Translations under genes and position numbers: made by a program | Shown: positions 16,501 to 24,298 of the stretch, one piece after another | How the letters are laid out: each line of letters begins with the position of its first letter | Position numbering within the stretch: position 1 is the stretch's first letter | The notes under the pieces: model-generated | Databases searched by the model: none | What the model saw: the letters and a program-made list of their open reading frames with translations, nothing else | What the model was told of the DNA's origin: nothing | From: Rubrivivax gelatinosus | Lineage (GTDB): Bacteria; Pseudomonadota; Gammaproteobacteria; Burkholderiales; Burkholderiaceae_C | DNA length: 43,225 nt | Assembly (NCBI RefSeq): GCF_016583785.1 | Contig: NZ_NRRU01000043.1 | Span: 1 to 43,225 of the forward strand | Reading direction: 5' to 3'

Positions 16501-16644
16501 GTCGTCGTCTGCGGCATGACGATCGGCACGCTGTTCACGCTGTTCGTGCTGCCCACCGTCTACAGCCTGCTGGCGCGCGACCACCACGCCGAGGCCGGCG
16601 CTGCGCGCTCGCGCGAGCTGGCGCAGGAGGCCGGCCATGCGTGA
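13570..16644 (+). CDS. RND multidrug efflux permease, MexI-like
   Basis: This 1024-residue proton-driven inner-membrane exporter is of the HAE-1 class. It starts MSFTDLFIRRPILSLTLSLL. The proton-relay aspartates are D400-D401 in GLVVDDAIVVVENIHRH (TM4), with K912 in LISKHGILMVSFAND (TM10). Two large periplasmic loops and twelve predicted membrane segments fit the family length. SoxR control and the gene order adaptor-pump-outer-membrane factor resemble mexHI-opmD of Pseudomonas aeruginosa, which exports phenazine-type redox compounds; the small mexG gene is not present here. Substrates are therefore probably redox-active or planar aromatic compounds (inference). It overlaps the outer-membrane gene by eight bases. 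Confidence 0.95.
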   Translation: MSFTDLFIRRPILSLTLSLLILLAGSAALFALPMRQYPKMESATIVVETRYPGATQEVMQGFVTTPIAQAIATANGIEYLSSSSTTGSSHIKAKLVLNANADRAMTEILAKVQQVKYRLPEGAFDPVIEKITDGVSAVQYLAFVGDQQSIAQITDFVARVAQPLINAVPGVASTELHGGRTYAMRLWVDPLRLAARGLSASELVAALRANNVQAAPGALRGEQTLMPITAATDLRSVQAFREMVLKRGEHGVVHLADVATVELGGDNEDSSFLNDGRQAVSLSVSPTPDGNPLTIVAGVNALLPELQRAAPPGLKVVNSFDTARFVHASIDEVVRTLVEAIVIVVLAIFLFLGSLRAVVIPIVTIPLSLVGTAALMLVCGFSLNLLTLLAMVLAIGLVVDDAIVVVENIHRHIEQGLSPPRAALVGAREIVTPVIAMTITLAAVYAPIGLMGGLTGALFREFAFTLAGSVIVSGLVALTLSPMMSSYLLGARVADGRLARRVEQTMQGLARRYGRLLEHTLRARAAVLLVCVAVLVGIAVLFAGVKRELAPREDQGYVFVQTKAPQYANLAYTERFARQVQGFFGALPDYAGSFLVNGAGSQNIGFGGVVLTPWDGRRQSADQVQNTLNGHAAGITGVSLTAFQPAPLPAGSGGLPVQMVLRSPDDFGALYRTMEEIKDAARASGLFAFVESDLAFDSPQLRLAVDAAKAGEMGVSMSAIADTLATLVGESTVNRFNWFDRSYDVIAQVPRAQRSAPDDLGGYYLRAQSGALVPLATLVQAHAGPAPNRLPQFNQMNAATLSGVLLPGVTMGQAVEYLQRLPLPAGARVDWLSDSRQYVNEGHRLTVSFAAALLVIFLVLAAQFESLRDPLVVLVTVPLAVCGALAPLWLGYATLNIYTQIGLVTLIGLISKHGILMVSFANDIQRREGLPPAQAIRRAAEIRMRPVLMTTAAMVVGLVPLLFASGAGAGSRFAIGIVVVCGMTIGTLFTLFVLPTVYSLLARDHHAEAGAARSRELAQEAGHA

Positions 16645-18040
16645 GGCCCGCCTGCTGCCGGCCGTGCTGGCACCTGTGCTGCTGGCCGCCTGTGCCGCCG
16701 GCCCGCAGCACCGGGCGCCGCCGTGGCCGGCCGGCGCCAGCGGCGCCTTTGCCGCTGCGGGGGCGACGGCCAGTGCCGAGCCGCTGCCCGGGCGCTGGTG
16801 GCGGCTGTACCAGGACCCGGTGCTCGACGCCCTGGTGCAGCAGGCCTTCGCCGCCAATACCGACCTGCGCGTGGCCGCCGCGCGTCTGGAGCGCGAGCGT
16901 GCCGTGCTCGCCGAGGCGCAGACGGCGCGCCTGCCGGCGACGCGGCTGGAGGCCGCACGCACCGACGGCGACAGCAGCTCGTCCACCGGCAGTGGCTCCG
17001 CCCTGGCGCAGCGCCAATGGACGACGACGGCCGTCGTCGCCGTCAGCTGGGAGCTGGACCTGGGCGGCCGCGTGCGGCGCCTGGTCGAAGCCGCGAACGC
17101 CGATGCCCAGGCGCTGGCCGCGGCGCGCGACGGCGTGCGTGTCGCCGTCGCCGCCGACGTCACGCGCCACTACGTGCTCGCCTGCACGCTGGCCGAGTCG
17201 CTGGTGGCGGCGCAGGCTGCCGTCGACGTCGCCCGCCAGACCCTGGAGCTGAGCGCCCGGCGCGAACGTGCCGGCGCCGCGTCGCGGCTGGAACTCGAAC
17301 GTGCCGGCGCGCTGCTCGCCAACGCCGAAGCCGCGCTGCCTCCGCTGCAGGCGCGCCGGCACAACACGCTGGCCGCGCTGGCGGTGCTGCTGGGCGCGGC
17401 GCCGACCGACGTCCCGCCGGCCGCGGCGGCCTGCGAGCGTGCGCCCGCGCTGGCGGCGCCGATCCCGGCCGCCGACGGTGCCGCCTTGCTGCGGCGGCGG
17501 CCCGACGTGCACGAGGCCGAACGCCGGCTGGCGGCGGACACGGCCCGCATCGGCGTCGCCACGGCCGAGCTCTACCCGCGCATCGAGTTCGGCGCCGCCG
17601 GCAGCCATCTGCAGACGGCGGGTTCGGGCGGCGACGGCTGGAGCGTCGGCGTCGGCCCGCTGCTGTCCTGGAGCTTTCCGCAGCTGGGCGTGGCGCGGGC
17701 GCGCGTCAGGCAGTCCGAGGCGCAGGCTCGGGCCTCGCTGGCCGCCTTCGACGGCAGCGTGCTGAACGCGCTGCGCGAAACCGAGCAGGCGCTGGCCAGC
17801 CTGGCCGCCGAGCAGCAGCACCAGGACCGGCTGGCCGAAGCCGAGCGGCGCTCGGCCGCGGCCTACGAGCTGGCGCGCAGCCGCTACCGCGCCGGCAGCG
17901 TCTCGCAGCTGGAGCTGCTCGACGCCAGCCGCGAGCGCATCGCCGCGCAGAGCCTGCGGCTGGACTCGCTGCTCGCGCTGGCCTCTGCCCGCGTCGACGT
18001 CTTCCGCGCGCTCGGCGGCGGCTGGGACGTCGGCCCTTGA
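16637..18040 (+). CDS. RND outer-membrane factor lipoprotein (NodT/OprM family)
   Basis: This 467-residue outer-membrane channel completes the tripartite pump. It has a lipoprotein signal with lipobox LLAAC (cysteine 20). Two tandem OEP repeats follow, each with long helices, e.g. WWRLYQDPVLDALVQQAFAANTDLRVAAARLERER, and in the second repeat LLRRRPDVHEAERRLAADTARIGVATAELYP, the family signature of NodT-type factors. The start overlaps the pump gene by eight bases in another frame. No separate promoter is visible, so it depends on the SoxR promoter. Confidence 0.93.
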   Translation: MREARLLPAVLAPVLLAACAAGPQHRAPPWPAGASGAFAAAGATASAEPLPGRWWRLYQDPVLDALVQQAFAANTDLRVAAARLERERAVLAEAQTARLPATRLEAARTDGDSSSSTGSGSALAQRQWTTTAVVAVSWELDLGGRVRRLVEAANADAQALAAARDGVRVAVAADVTRHYVLACTLAESLVAAQAAVDVARQTLELSARRERAGAASRLELERAGALLANAEAALPPLQARRHNTLAALAVLLGAAPTDVPPAAAACERAPALAAPIPAADGAALLRRRPDVHEAERRLAADTARIGVATAELYPRIEFGAAGSHLQTAGSGGDGWSVGVGPLLSWSFPQLGVARARVRQSEAQARASLAAFDGSVLNALRETEQALASLAAEQQHQDRLAEAERRSAAAYELARSRYRAGSVSQLELLDASRERIAAQSLRLDSLLALASARVDVFRALGGGWDVGP

Positions 18041-18110
18041 GCTGAGTCCTGTCGAGTCGACTGGCCGCTGCTGCCCGCCGTCGTGGCGGGCGCACGCGGC
18101 GCCACGCCCG

Positions 18111-18142
18111 CATCCATCCCATCCCATCCCATCCATCCCATC
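18111..18142. repeat. CATCC/ATCCC microsatellite upstream of the NapC-type gene
   Basis: A 32-base run of 4-5-base units (CATCC, ATCCC) lies 17 bases before the GTG start of the next gene, spanning the position where a promoter or ribosome-binding region would be. Such tracts are prone to slippage and can vary the spacing of upstream elements. Variation in this strain is not shown. Confidence 0.8.
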
Positions 18143-18158
18143 GGAGCCTGAACCAACC

Positions 18159-18752
18159 GTGCCGACATCCATCTCCCGCCTCTTCGCGACCCTGCGCCAC
18201 ACGCTGCTGCGGCCTTCCGTTCGTTATTCGCAGCTGACGCTGGTCGGCGTCGGCTTCGTCGCCGGCCTCGCTTTCGTCGGTGCCACGCATGTCGCCTTCG
18301 AGCTCACGAGTTCGCCGGACTTCTGCGCCAGCGCCTGCCACGAGATGAAGCAGGTCGCCGACGAGTACCGGCAGACGCCGCACCACGACAGCCGCTCGGG
18401 CGTGCGCGCGCAATGTGCCGACTGCCACATCCCCAAACCGCTGGGCGCCAAGCTGGTGAAGAAGGTCGAGTCGGCCGGCGAGCTGTGGGCCAAGCTGAAC
18501 GGCAGCATCGACACGCCGGAGAAGTTCGCCGCCCGGCGGCTCGAACTCGCGCAGCGCGAATGGGCGCGCCTGAAGGCCAACGACTCGCGCGAATGCCGCA
18601 GCTGCCACCACGCCGACGGCATGGCGGCCGACAAGCAGACGCCGCGTGCCCAGGCGATGCACGCGCTGATCGGCGCCGAGGGCCGCACTTGCATCGATTG
18701 CCACAAAGGCATCGCCCACCGGCTGCCAGACGACATGCCCGAGGGCACCTGA
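18159..18752 (+). CDS. NapC/NirT-family membrane-anchored tetraheme cytochrome c
   Basis: This 197-residue quinol dehydrogenase is anchored by one N-terminal membrane segment (LTLVGVGFVAGLAFVGATHVA, about 27-47). It passes electrons from the quinol pool to periplasmic partners. There are four c-heme sites: C56-x3-C60-H61 (CASACH), C86-x2-C89-H90, C146-x2-C149-H150 and C178-x2-C181-H182. The first has three residues between the cysteines instead of two. The GTG start has only a distant GGAG. It is followed 70 bases later by a secreted cytochrome that is the likely electron acceptor. No nap, nir or tor reductase gene is adjacent, so the terminal acceptor is unknown. Confidence 0.9.
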   Translation: MPTSISRLFATLRHTLLRPSVRYSQLTLVGVGFVAGLAFVGATHVAFELTSSPDFCASACHEMKQVADEYRQTPHHDSRSGVRAQCADCHIPKPLGAKLVKKVESAGELWAKLNGSIDTPEKFAARRLELAQREWARLKANDSRECRSCHHADGMAADKQTPRAQAMHALIGAEGRTCIDCHKGIAHRLPDDMPEGT

Positions 18753-18822
18753 GTCCGTGTGCCGGGCGCCGTCGCCCTGTCTCCCTGTTTCTTCAACCGG
18801 CTTGTTTCATGAAAGGAATCCC

Positions 18823-19611
18823 ATGCCGCCCTTGATCCGTTTCGCGTTCGCCCTGCCGTGGGCCGTCGGTGCCGCCGCTGCCCTGGCCGCGCCCGACTGG
18901 AGCCGCATCCCGGCACGCGAGATCACGGTCTTCCACCCCGGTGCCACCTCGGTCGAGTGGCTGGCCAGCGGCCACCCCGGTGCCAGCGTGCTCAAGTCCG
19001 GCCAGCCCTGCATCGTCTGCCACGAAACGAAGACGGGGCTGGACTACAACGCCAAACGCCTCGCGCCGCGCGAGCCGGACGTGCAGGCGATGCCGCGCAC
19101 CGTCAGCTTCCCGGTCAGCGTGCAGGCCGCGCTGGACAAGGGAACGCTCAGCGTGCGCCTGGCGTTCAAGCCGCCGGCCGACGCGCCGCTGGGCCGCGAC
19201 GCGGCGCACGAGCTGAAGGCCGCGCTCATGCTGCTCGACGACCAGGTGCCGCAGGCGGCGCAGGCCGGCTGCTGGGCCACCTGCCACCAGGACCTGCGCG
19301 GCATGCCCGGAGGCGACCCGAAGAAGGGCAAGTACGTCGGCGCCGGCCGCTTCGAGCTGCTGCAATGGACCAGCGGCAAACCCGCCGCGCAGCCGGCCGG
19401 CGTCCAGGTGGCGAGCACGCAGGAGGGCGGCAGGACCGTCGTCACCTTCTCGCGCAAGCTGGGCGGCGCCGCCGTCGCCGGGCGCAGCGTGCCGTTCGGC
19501 ATCGCGATCCACGCCAACCATGCCGCCGGGCGCCTGCACTACGTCTCGCTCGGCTACCGGCTGGCCCTGGGCGACGGCGTCGCCGGCGAGGTGCAGGCGC
19601 TGGGCCGATGA
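18823..19611 (+). CDS. Secreted c-type cytochrome with EB_dh/DMSO-reductase-like heme-binding domain
   Basis: This 262-residue periplasmic protein has a signal peptide ending LAAP (about residue 24), a classical heme site C63-x2-C66-H67 (CIVCHE), and a second one with a wider spacing, C150-x3-C154-H155 (CWATCHQ). The middle and C-terminal part (TVSFPVSVQAALDKGTLSVRLAF ... GRSVPFGIAIHANHAAGRLH) resembles the cytochrome c-552/ethylbenzene-dehydrogenase-gamma heme-binding fold. ATG 18823 follows AAAGGA by five bases. Pairing with the NapC-like protein suggests a quinol-to-periplasm electron path. The family call is from pattern recognition and is less certain than the heme sites. Confidence 0.8.
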   Translation: MPPLIRFAFALPWAVGAAAALAAPDWSRIPAREITVFHPGATSVEWLASGHPGASVLKSGQPCIVCHETKTGLDYNAKRLAPREPDVQAMPRTVSFPVSVQAALDKGTLSVRLAFKPPADAPLGRDAAHELKAALMLLDDQVPQAAQAGCWATCHQDLRGMPGGDPKKGKYVGAGRFELLQWTSGKPAAQPAGVQVASTQEGGRTVVTFSRKLGGAAVAGRSVPFGIAIHANHAAGRLHYVSLGYRLALGDGVAGEVQALGR

Positions 19612-19761
19612 GCCGCTGCCGGGGGGCGCCGGAGCCGGCCCTCGCCGTCCTCGCGCGGCTGTAGCTGCGCACCGGTGGCGGCGCCGGTTTCCGCCTGCTG
19701 TCTGGTGGCGCGGCCGGGCTGCGAGTCGTCGTCGCCGAACAGGATCCCGGCCGCGCCCAGG

Positions 19762-19781
19762 CGCTGAGCCGCCGCTCAGCG
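19762..19781. terminator. Stem-loop between convergent cytochrome and capA-like genes
   Basis: CGCTGAGC and GCTCAGCG form a perfect 8-bp stem around a four-base loop. The right arm contains the stop codon of the minus-strand gene. There is no U tract. The remaining intergenic bases (19612-19761) show nothing recognisable. Confidence 0.35.
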
Positions 19782-20726
19782 GCCCGCGGCGGGCATCAGG
19801 TCCGCCTCGTCCCCGGTCGGGTGCGGCGTGCCGTCGCGGTCCATGCGCACGACGCTGCGCCGCAGCGAGCGCACGCCGTCGCGGCCGATCTCCATGCGCA
19901 GCACCCAGCCGGTGTTGTTCTCGGGCTTGTCGAAGCCGTCGAAAACGAAGTTGCCCAGGCTGTAGACGATGGGCCTGCCGCGGTGGAACTCGACGTCCTG
20001 CACGATGTGCGGGTGGGTGCCGACGACGGCGTCGGCGCCGGCGTCGATCATCAGCCGGGCCAGCGCGCGCTGGCGCTCGTTGGCCGTCGGCCGGCCTTCC
20101 TCGCCCCAGTGCATGAACGGGATCACCAGGTCGGCCATCGCCCGCGCGCGGCGGATGTCGAGCACGACCTGCTCGTCCTCGCTCCAGGCGACGCCGGGGT
20201 GGTCGCTGCCGGCTTCGAAATAACGCGGGAAGTACTCGTCGTAACCCAGTAGCGCGATGCGCAGCCCGCGGCGCTCGACGATCAGCGGCCGGTGCGCTTC
20301 CGCGAGGTCGTGGCCGCCGCCAAAGTACGGCAGGCCGTTGGCCTTCAGTGCCCCCAGCATCTCGGCGAAAGCCTCGCGGCCGAAGTCGCCCGAGTGGTTG
20401 TTGGCCAGCGAGACGACGTCGACGCGGCGGCGCAGCAGTGCCAGCACGCGCGGGTCGGCGCGGAAGGTCCAGGGTTTGTCGTCGGCCTTGCCGCCGCGGG
20501 CGACGACGCATTCCAGGTTGGCGATGCGCAGGTCGGCGCCGGCCAGCAGCCGCGCCGTCGGCGCGAACGGGTCGCCGCCGCGGCGCAGCAGGCGCCCGGG
20601 GCCGTCGGCCAGCATCACGTCGCCGACGAAGACCAGGCTGACGCTGGGCTGTGGCTCGGCACGTGCGGCCCCGGCCGCGGCCCAGGCGCCGGCCAGCAGC
20701 GCGGCGGTGGCGTCGCGGCGCTTCAT
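19776..20726 (-). CDS. CapA-family (PGA_cap) secreted metallophosphoesterase-like protein
   Basis: This 316-residue protein has an N-terminal signal peptide (about 1-23) and the motif set of the CapA/PgsA family: LVFVGDVMLADGPG, LRIANLECVV, VVSLANNHSGDFG, FMHWGEE, VGTHPHIVQDVEF and YSLGNFVFDG. These Asp/Asn/His residues form the metal site of a calcineurin-like fold. Family members assist poly-gamma-glutamate or capsule production, but no pgsB/C synthesis genes are nearby, so the role here is unknown. It overlaps the preceding small gene by four bases (20723-20726) and the two are probably one operon. Confidence 0.88.
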   Translation of the reverse strand: MKRRDATAALLAGAWAAAGAARAEPQPSVSLVFVGDVMLADGPGRLLRRGGDPFAPTARLLAGADLRIANLECVVARGGKADDKPWTFRADPRVLALLRRRVDVVSLANNHSGDFGREAFAEMLGALKANGLPYFGGGHDLAEAHRPLIVERRGLRIALLGYDEYFPRYFEAGSDHPGVAWSEDEQVVLDIRRARAMADLVIPFMHWGEEGRPTANERQRALARLMIDAGADAVVGTHPHIVQDVEFHRGRPIVYSLGNFVFDGFDKPENNTGWVLRMEIGRDGVRSLRRSVVRMDRDGTPHPTGDEADLMPAAGR

Positions 20727-21202
20727 CGGGCGGCCTCCGTGCCCAGCGCGCAGCCGTAGACCAGTTCGCGCCCCAGGCGCGAGGAGTAGACGTGGTTCCA
20801 GCCGGTCAGGCCGGGGATCGTGCTCGTCGCGGGGAAGGGCGGCCGCAAGACCACCTCGTGCACCAGCACCGGCGCGTTCTCCACCGCCATGTCGTAGGTG
20901 TAGAGCGAGACCGAGTCGACGCGCTCGGGTGTGCCCAGCACCACGGCCTTGAAGCGGAAACGCGTGCCGACGTCCTGCGCCGCCACCGTGTACGGGTCGG
21001 CGACCGGGCGGGCCTCGATCCGCATCGTCGTGCTGACGTAGCGCAGCTCGCAGCGCAGCAGCGGCGTGGCCGTTTCCGGCAGCACGTTGTCGGCTGCGCC
21101 GGAAGCCGTGGCGACGGCGGCGGCCAGGCCGCACACCAGGCGCGGCAACAGGCTCGTGGATCGTCTGCTGCCGGGTCTTCCGGCGTCGGGCGTGTGGAGC
21201 AT
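20723..21202 (-). CDS. Small secreted protein of unknown function, coupled to the capA-like gene
   Basis: This 159-residue product has a likely signal peptide (RLVCGLAAAVATASGAADN) and no domain I recognise. The mature part is beta-strand-like (LLRCELRYVSTTMRIEARPV, VGTRFRFKAVVLG) with two cysteines far apart (in LLRCEL and YGCALG), which could form a disulfide in the periplasm. The start at ATG 21202 precedes a plausible signal sequence, and a TTTAAG-like -10 element lies just upstream on this strand. The stop overlaps the start of the capA-like gene, which implies coupled translation and a shared process. Confidence 0.75.
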   Translation of the reverse strand: MLHTPDAGRPGSRRSTSLLPRLVCGLAAAVATASGAADNVLPETATPLLRCELRYVSTTMRIEARPVADPYTVAAQDVGTRFRFKAVVLGTPERVDSVSLYTYDMAVENAPVLVHEVVLRPPFPATSTIPGLTGWNHVYSSRLGRELVYGCALGTEAAR

Positions 21203-21503
21203 GGCTGCGACTTTAAGCGCGGCGCTCGGACCGACCGGCCGCGACGTCGCGCTTGCCGATGCGCAGTTGCCGATGCACACCGTCGCGCAGCGGCTGAGAT
21301 CCGGGGCCGCAGATGAACACGCGCCTGCCGGGCTGCACCGTCCGGTTCCGCCGGCGCCGGCTGCTCGCGGCCTGAGCAACGCCGTCCGGGCGCGCCACCG
21401 GGACCACCGGATCCGCCGGTCTGCCGATTCGCGCACACCCGGCGCCGCCGCCGCCCGCGCCCGGCGACCTGGCTGGGACTACAGTGCGCGCAGGGAGGAT
21501 GGG
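21203..21503. other. Divergent intergenic region
   Basis: These 301 bases separate the small secreted protein and the sensor kinase, which diverge. CTTAAAGT near 21210 may be the -10 of the minus gene. GACTACAGT near 21478-21486 may be the -10 of the kinase gene, with its GGGAGG ribosome-binding site at 21493-21498. I see no dyad operator or RNA gene. Confidence 0.4.
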
Positions 21504-24281
21504 ATGCACGGCTGGAGATCGTGGACCTATTGGGGCGTGTCCGGGCTGGCGGCGCTGTGCATCGCCGCGGCACCGGCGCGCGCTGCCGAGCGCGACGTGC
21601 TGAAGGCCGGCGACGTCGTCACCGTCGGCCTGCTCGAACGTTTTCCGCCGTTCCACGAGTGGCAGCCCGGCCAGCCGGCCCCGACCGGCATGGACGTCGA
21701 GCTGCTGGCCGAACTGTCGCGCCAGACGGGGCTGCGTTTCCGCTACGAACGTTTCGCCGAGTTCCCGGCGCTGCAGCAGGCGCTGGCCGACGGCCGCGTG
21801 CGGTTGACGACCGCGGTCGCGCAGACGCCCGAGCGCGCCTTGACGCTGCGCTTCACGCGCCCTTACGCGTCGGTCCAGCAGGCGTTCGTCGGCGCGGCCG
21901 CGATCACCTCGGTGCCGGCGACGCCCGACCTGTCGGGCCGGCGCGTCGCCGTCACGCGCGGCTACGTCACCGAGAGCATCGCCGCCGAACGCTTCCCTTC
22001 GGCGTCGCGGCCGGCCTATGCCAACGTCACGGCGGCGCTGGACGCCGCCGAACGCGGCGACGTCGACTTCGTCTTCGAGGCCTTGCCGACGCTGCGCACG
22101 CTGCTCGCCGAGCGCCCGCGCTCGCATCTGGCGGTGCTGCGCACTTACGGTTTCCCCGAAGGCCATCTGCGCCTGGCCACCGGCATGCGCGACGCGGCCC
22201 TGGTGCGCCAGCTCGACGCGACGCTGGCCGCACTCGACCCGGCCTTCACGAAGGCGCTGCGCGACAAGTGGCTGCCGCCGGCACCGCCGCCACCGCCGCT
22301 GCCGGCCGACGACACGCTGGACGTCGCGCCGCTGCGCGTCGGCTATCTGTCCGGCGACCTGCCGTTCACGACCGAGGTGCGGCCCGGCGTCGCCGACGGC
22401 CTGGGCATCCGCATGATGAAAGAGGTGGCGCAGCGCGCCGGCCTGCAGGTGGCTTCGTTCCAGCCGATGAGCCTGGCCGATGGCCTGGAGGCCCTGGCCG
22501 ACGGGCGACTGGACGTGATGCTGGGGCTGACCGACATCGCCGAGCGCCGCGACCGCATGACCTTCGTCGGCCCTTACCGCGCCAACCCGCTGGTGCTGAT
22601 CAGCCCGCGCCAGTTCTCGGTCTGGGACCTGCAGCAGCTCGCCGGGCAGCGGCTGGCGATGATCCGGGGCTACTTCGGCCAACCCTACATTCGTGCCGCC
22701 TACCCGATGGTGGACATCGTCGAATGCACGAGCTTCGACGACTGTCTGACGCTGCTCGAAGAAGGCCGCGCCGAGGCCGCGCTCTACGGGCTGCAGGGCG
22801 CCTACGCGCGCCTGGGGCCACGCTCGGGCAGCAGGCTGCACATCACCGGCACCGTGCCCGGGCTCTACGACGAACACAACCTGGGCTTGTCGCTGGCGCG
22901 TGCGACGCTGGCGCCGCGGCTGCGCGACGCGCTCAACGCCGTGCTCGCCGAGGACATGCCGCGCATCGAGCGCGAATGGGCCCAGTCCGAGGTGCGTGCG
23001 CGTGTCGACTGGCAGCGCGTGCGGCTGTCGGCCTATGCCGCCGGGGCGGCGCTGCTGGCGCTGGCGCTGGCCTGGTGGTGGCACAGCCGCACGCTGCGGC
23101 GCGAGATCGAGCGCACGCGGCGCGCGCGCCAGGAGAGCGAGCAGTACCTGGCCTTCCTCGCGCACGAGGTGCGCAACTCGCTGCAGTCGGTCAGCGGCGC
23201 GGTCGCGCTGCTGCGCGGCTCGTCGCCCGGCATCGCCGAGCGCCCGCTGCTCGACGTGCTGGGGCGTTCGTCGCGTGCGACGCTGGGGCTGCTGAACGCG
23301 CTGCTCGATCGCCACCGCCTGCACGAAGGCCGGCTGGCGCTGGAACTGCGCCCCGAGTCGCTCGAACGCTGCCTGCGCGAAGCCGTCGACGAGATCCAGC
23401 CCATGGCCCAGGCCAAAGGCCTGGCGCTCGCCTTCGAGCGCCGCACCCCGCTGGACGGCTGGTGGCGGCTGGACGCGCTGCGCCTGCAGCAGGTGCTGCG
23501 CAACCTGCTGGTCAACGCGGTGAAGTACACCGACAGCGGGCAGGTGACGCTGGCCGCCGGCCTGGAGCCGTCGGCACGCGGGGCGGTCTGGCGCCGGCTC
23601 GTGATCGCCGTGATCGACTCGGGCGCCGGCGTGGCGGCGGCTTCGCGCGAACGCATCTTCGAGCCTTTCCACACCGAAGGCGGCGACCGCCCCGGCAGCG
23701 GCCTGGGGCTGGGGCTGAGCCGCGACCTGGTGCACGCCTTCGGCGGCACGATCGAAGTCGACAGCGCCGCCGGTGCCGGCGCCACCTTCACGCTGGCCTT
23801 CGACGTCGAGGCCGCCGAGCAGCCGCCGCAGGCGGCGCCGGGCCACGTCGACCGCGTGCTCGTCGTCGAGGACTCGCCGGTCTACGGCCTGCTGCTGCGC
23901 CAGGCCTTCGAAAACCTGGGCATCGCCGTCGTGCTGGCCGAGACGCTGGAGGCGGCTCGCGGCGCGCTGGTCGAGTCGGTGGCCGGCGCCGGCGTCACCA
24001 CGCCCAGCTTCGACCTGGTGCTGTGCGACCGCTACGTCGGCGACGGCGAAGCGGGCGAGCTGCTGCGGTTCATGCGCGACGCGGTGCGCCCGGGCGTGCG
24101 CCTGCCGCCGGTGATCTGCATGTCGGCCGAGGTCGAGCCCGAGGCCCAGGCGCGGCTGCTGGCCGCCGGTGCGCGCGAGGTGCTGGCCAAGGAGAGCGAC
24201 GTCCGGGTGTTCGTGCTGCGCGTGCTGGCGCTGCTGGGCCAGGGCGCCGACGGCGAGGCGGCGCCGCTGCCCGGCGCCTGA
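21504..24281 (+). CDS. Hybrid sensor histidine kinase with two periplasmic binding-protein domains (BvgS/EvgS-like)
   Basis: This 925-residue inner-membrane sensor has, in order: a signal peptide (1-26), a first SBP_bac_3/Venus-flytrap domain (about 35-260), a second one (about 275-500), and one membrane span (about 507-527). Then come a HisKA domain with phospho-acceptor H554 in FLAHEVRNSLQSV, an ATPase domain (N box RNLLVNAVKYTD, G boxes VIDSGAGV and GSGLGLGLSRDLV), and a C-terminal receiver with D842 in DLVLCDRYVGDG. Unlike BvgS it lacks a PAS domain between span and HisKA, and lacks a C-terminal Hpt. GGGAGG precedes the ATG. No separate response regulator sits beside it; kdpE downstream is convergent and belongs to kdpD. 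The ligand is unknown. Confidence 0.93.
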   Translation: MHGWRSWTYWGVSGLAALCIAAAPARAAERDVLKAGDVVTVGLLERFPPFHEWQPGQPAPTGMDVELLAELSRQTGLRFRYERFAEFPALQQALADGRVRLTTAVAQTPERALTLRFTRPYASVQQAFVGAAAITSVPATPDLSGRRVAVTRGYVTESIAAERFPSASRPAYANVTAALDAAERGDVDFVFEALPTLRTLLAERPRSHLAVLRTYGFPEGHLRLATGMRDAALVRQLDATLAALDPAFTKALRDKWLPPAPPPPPLPADDTLDVAPLRVGYLSGDLPFTTEVRPGVADGLGIRMMKEVAQRAGLQVASFQPMSLADGLEALADGRLDVMLGLTDIAERRDRMTFVGPYRANPLVLISPRQFSVWDLQQLAGQRLAMIRGYFGQPYIRAAYPMVDIVECTSFDDCLTLLEEGRAEAALYGLQGAYARLGPRSGSRLHITGTVPGLYDEHNLGLSLARATLAPRLRDALNAVLAEDMPRIEREWAQSEVRARVDWQRVRLSAYAAGAALLALALAWWWHSRTLRREIERTRRARQESEQYLAFLAHEVRNSLQSVSGAVALLRGSSPGIAERPLLDVLGRSSRATLGLLNALLDRHRLHEGRLALELRPESLERCLREAVDEIQPMAQAKGLALAFERRTPLDGWWRLDALRLQQVLRNLLVNAVKYTDSGQVTLAAGLEPSARGAVWRRLVIAVIDSGAGVAAASRERIFEPFHTEGGDRPGSGLGLGLSRDLVHAFGGTIEVDSAAGAGATFTLAFDVEAAEQPPQAAPGHVDRVLVVEDSPVYGLLLRQAFENLGIAVVLAETLEAARGALVESVAGAGVTTPSFDLVLCDRYVGDGEAGELLRFMRDAVRPGVRLPPVICMSAEVEPEAQARLLAAGAREVLAKESDVRVFVLRVLALLGQGADGEAAPLPGA

Positions 24282-24298
24282 GGCCGGCTGCCCCGGCT

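Noticed and set aside
12568..17163. Very long open frame (over 1500 codons) antisense to the RND operon
   Set aside because: It mirrors the codon bias of the opposite strand, has Arg/Gln/His-rich composition and no domains; the sense frames encode complete efflux proteins.
14127..17252. Plus-strand open frame of about 1000 codons in a second frame of the pump gene
   Set aside because: Arg/Ala-rich frame-shifted reading of the pump and outer-membrane genes with no ribosome-binding site.
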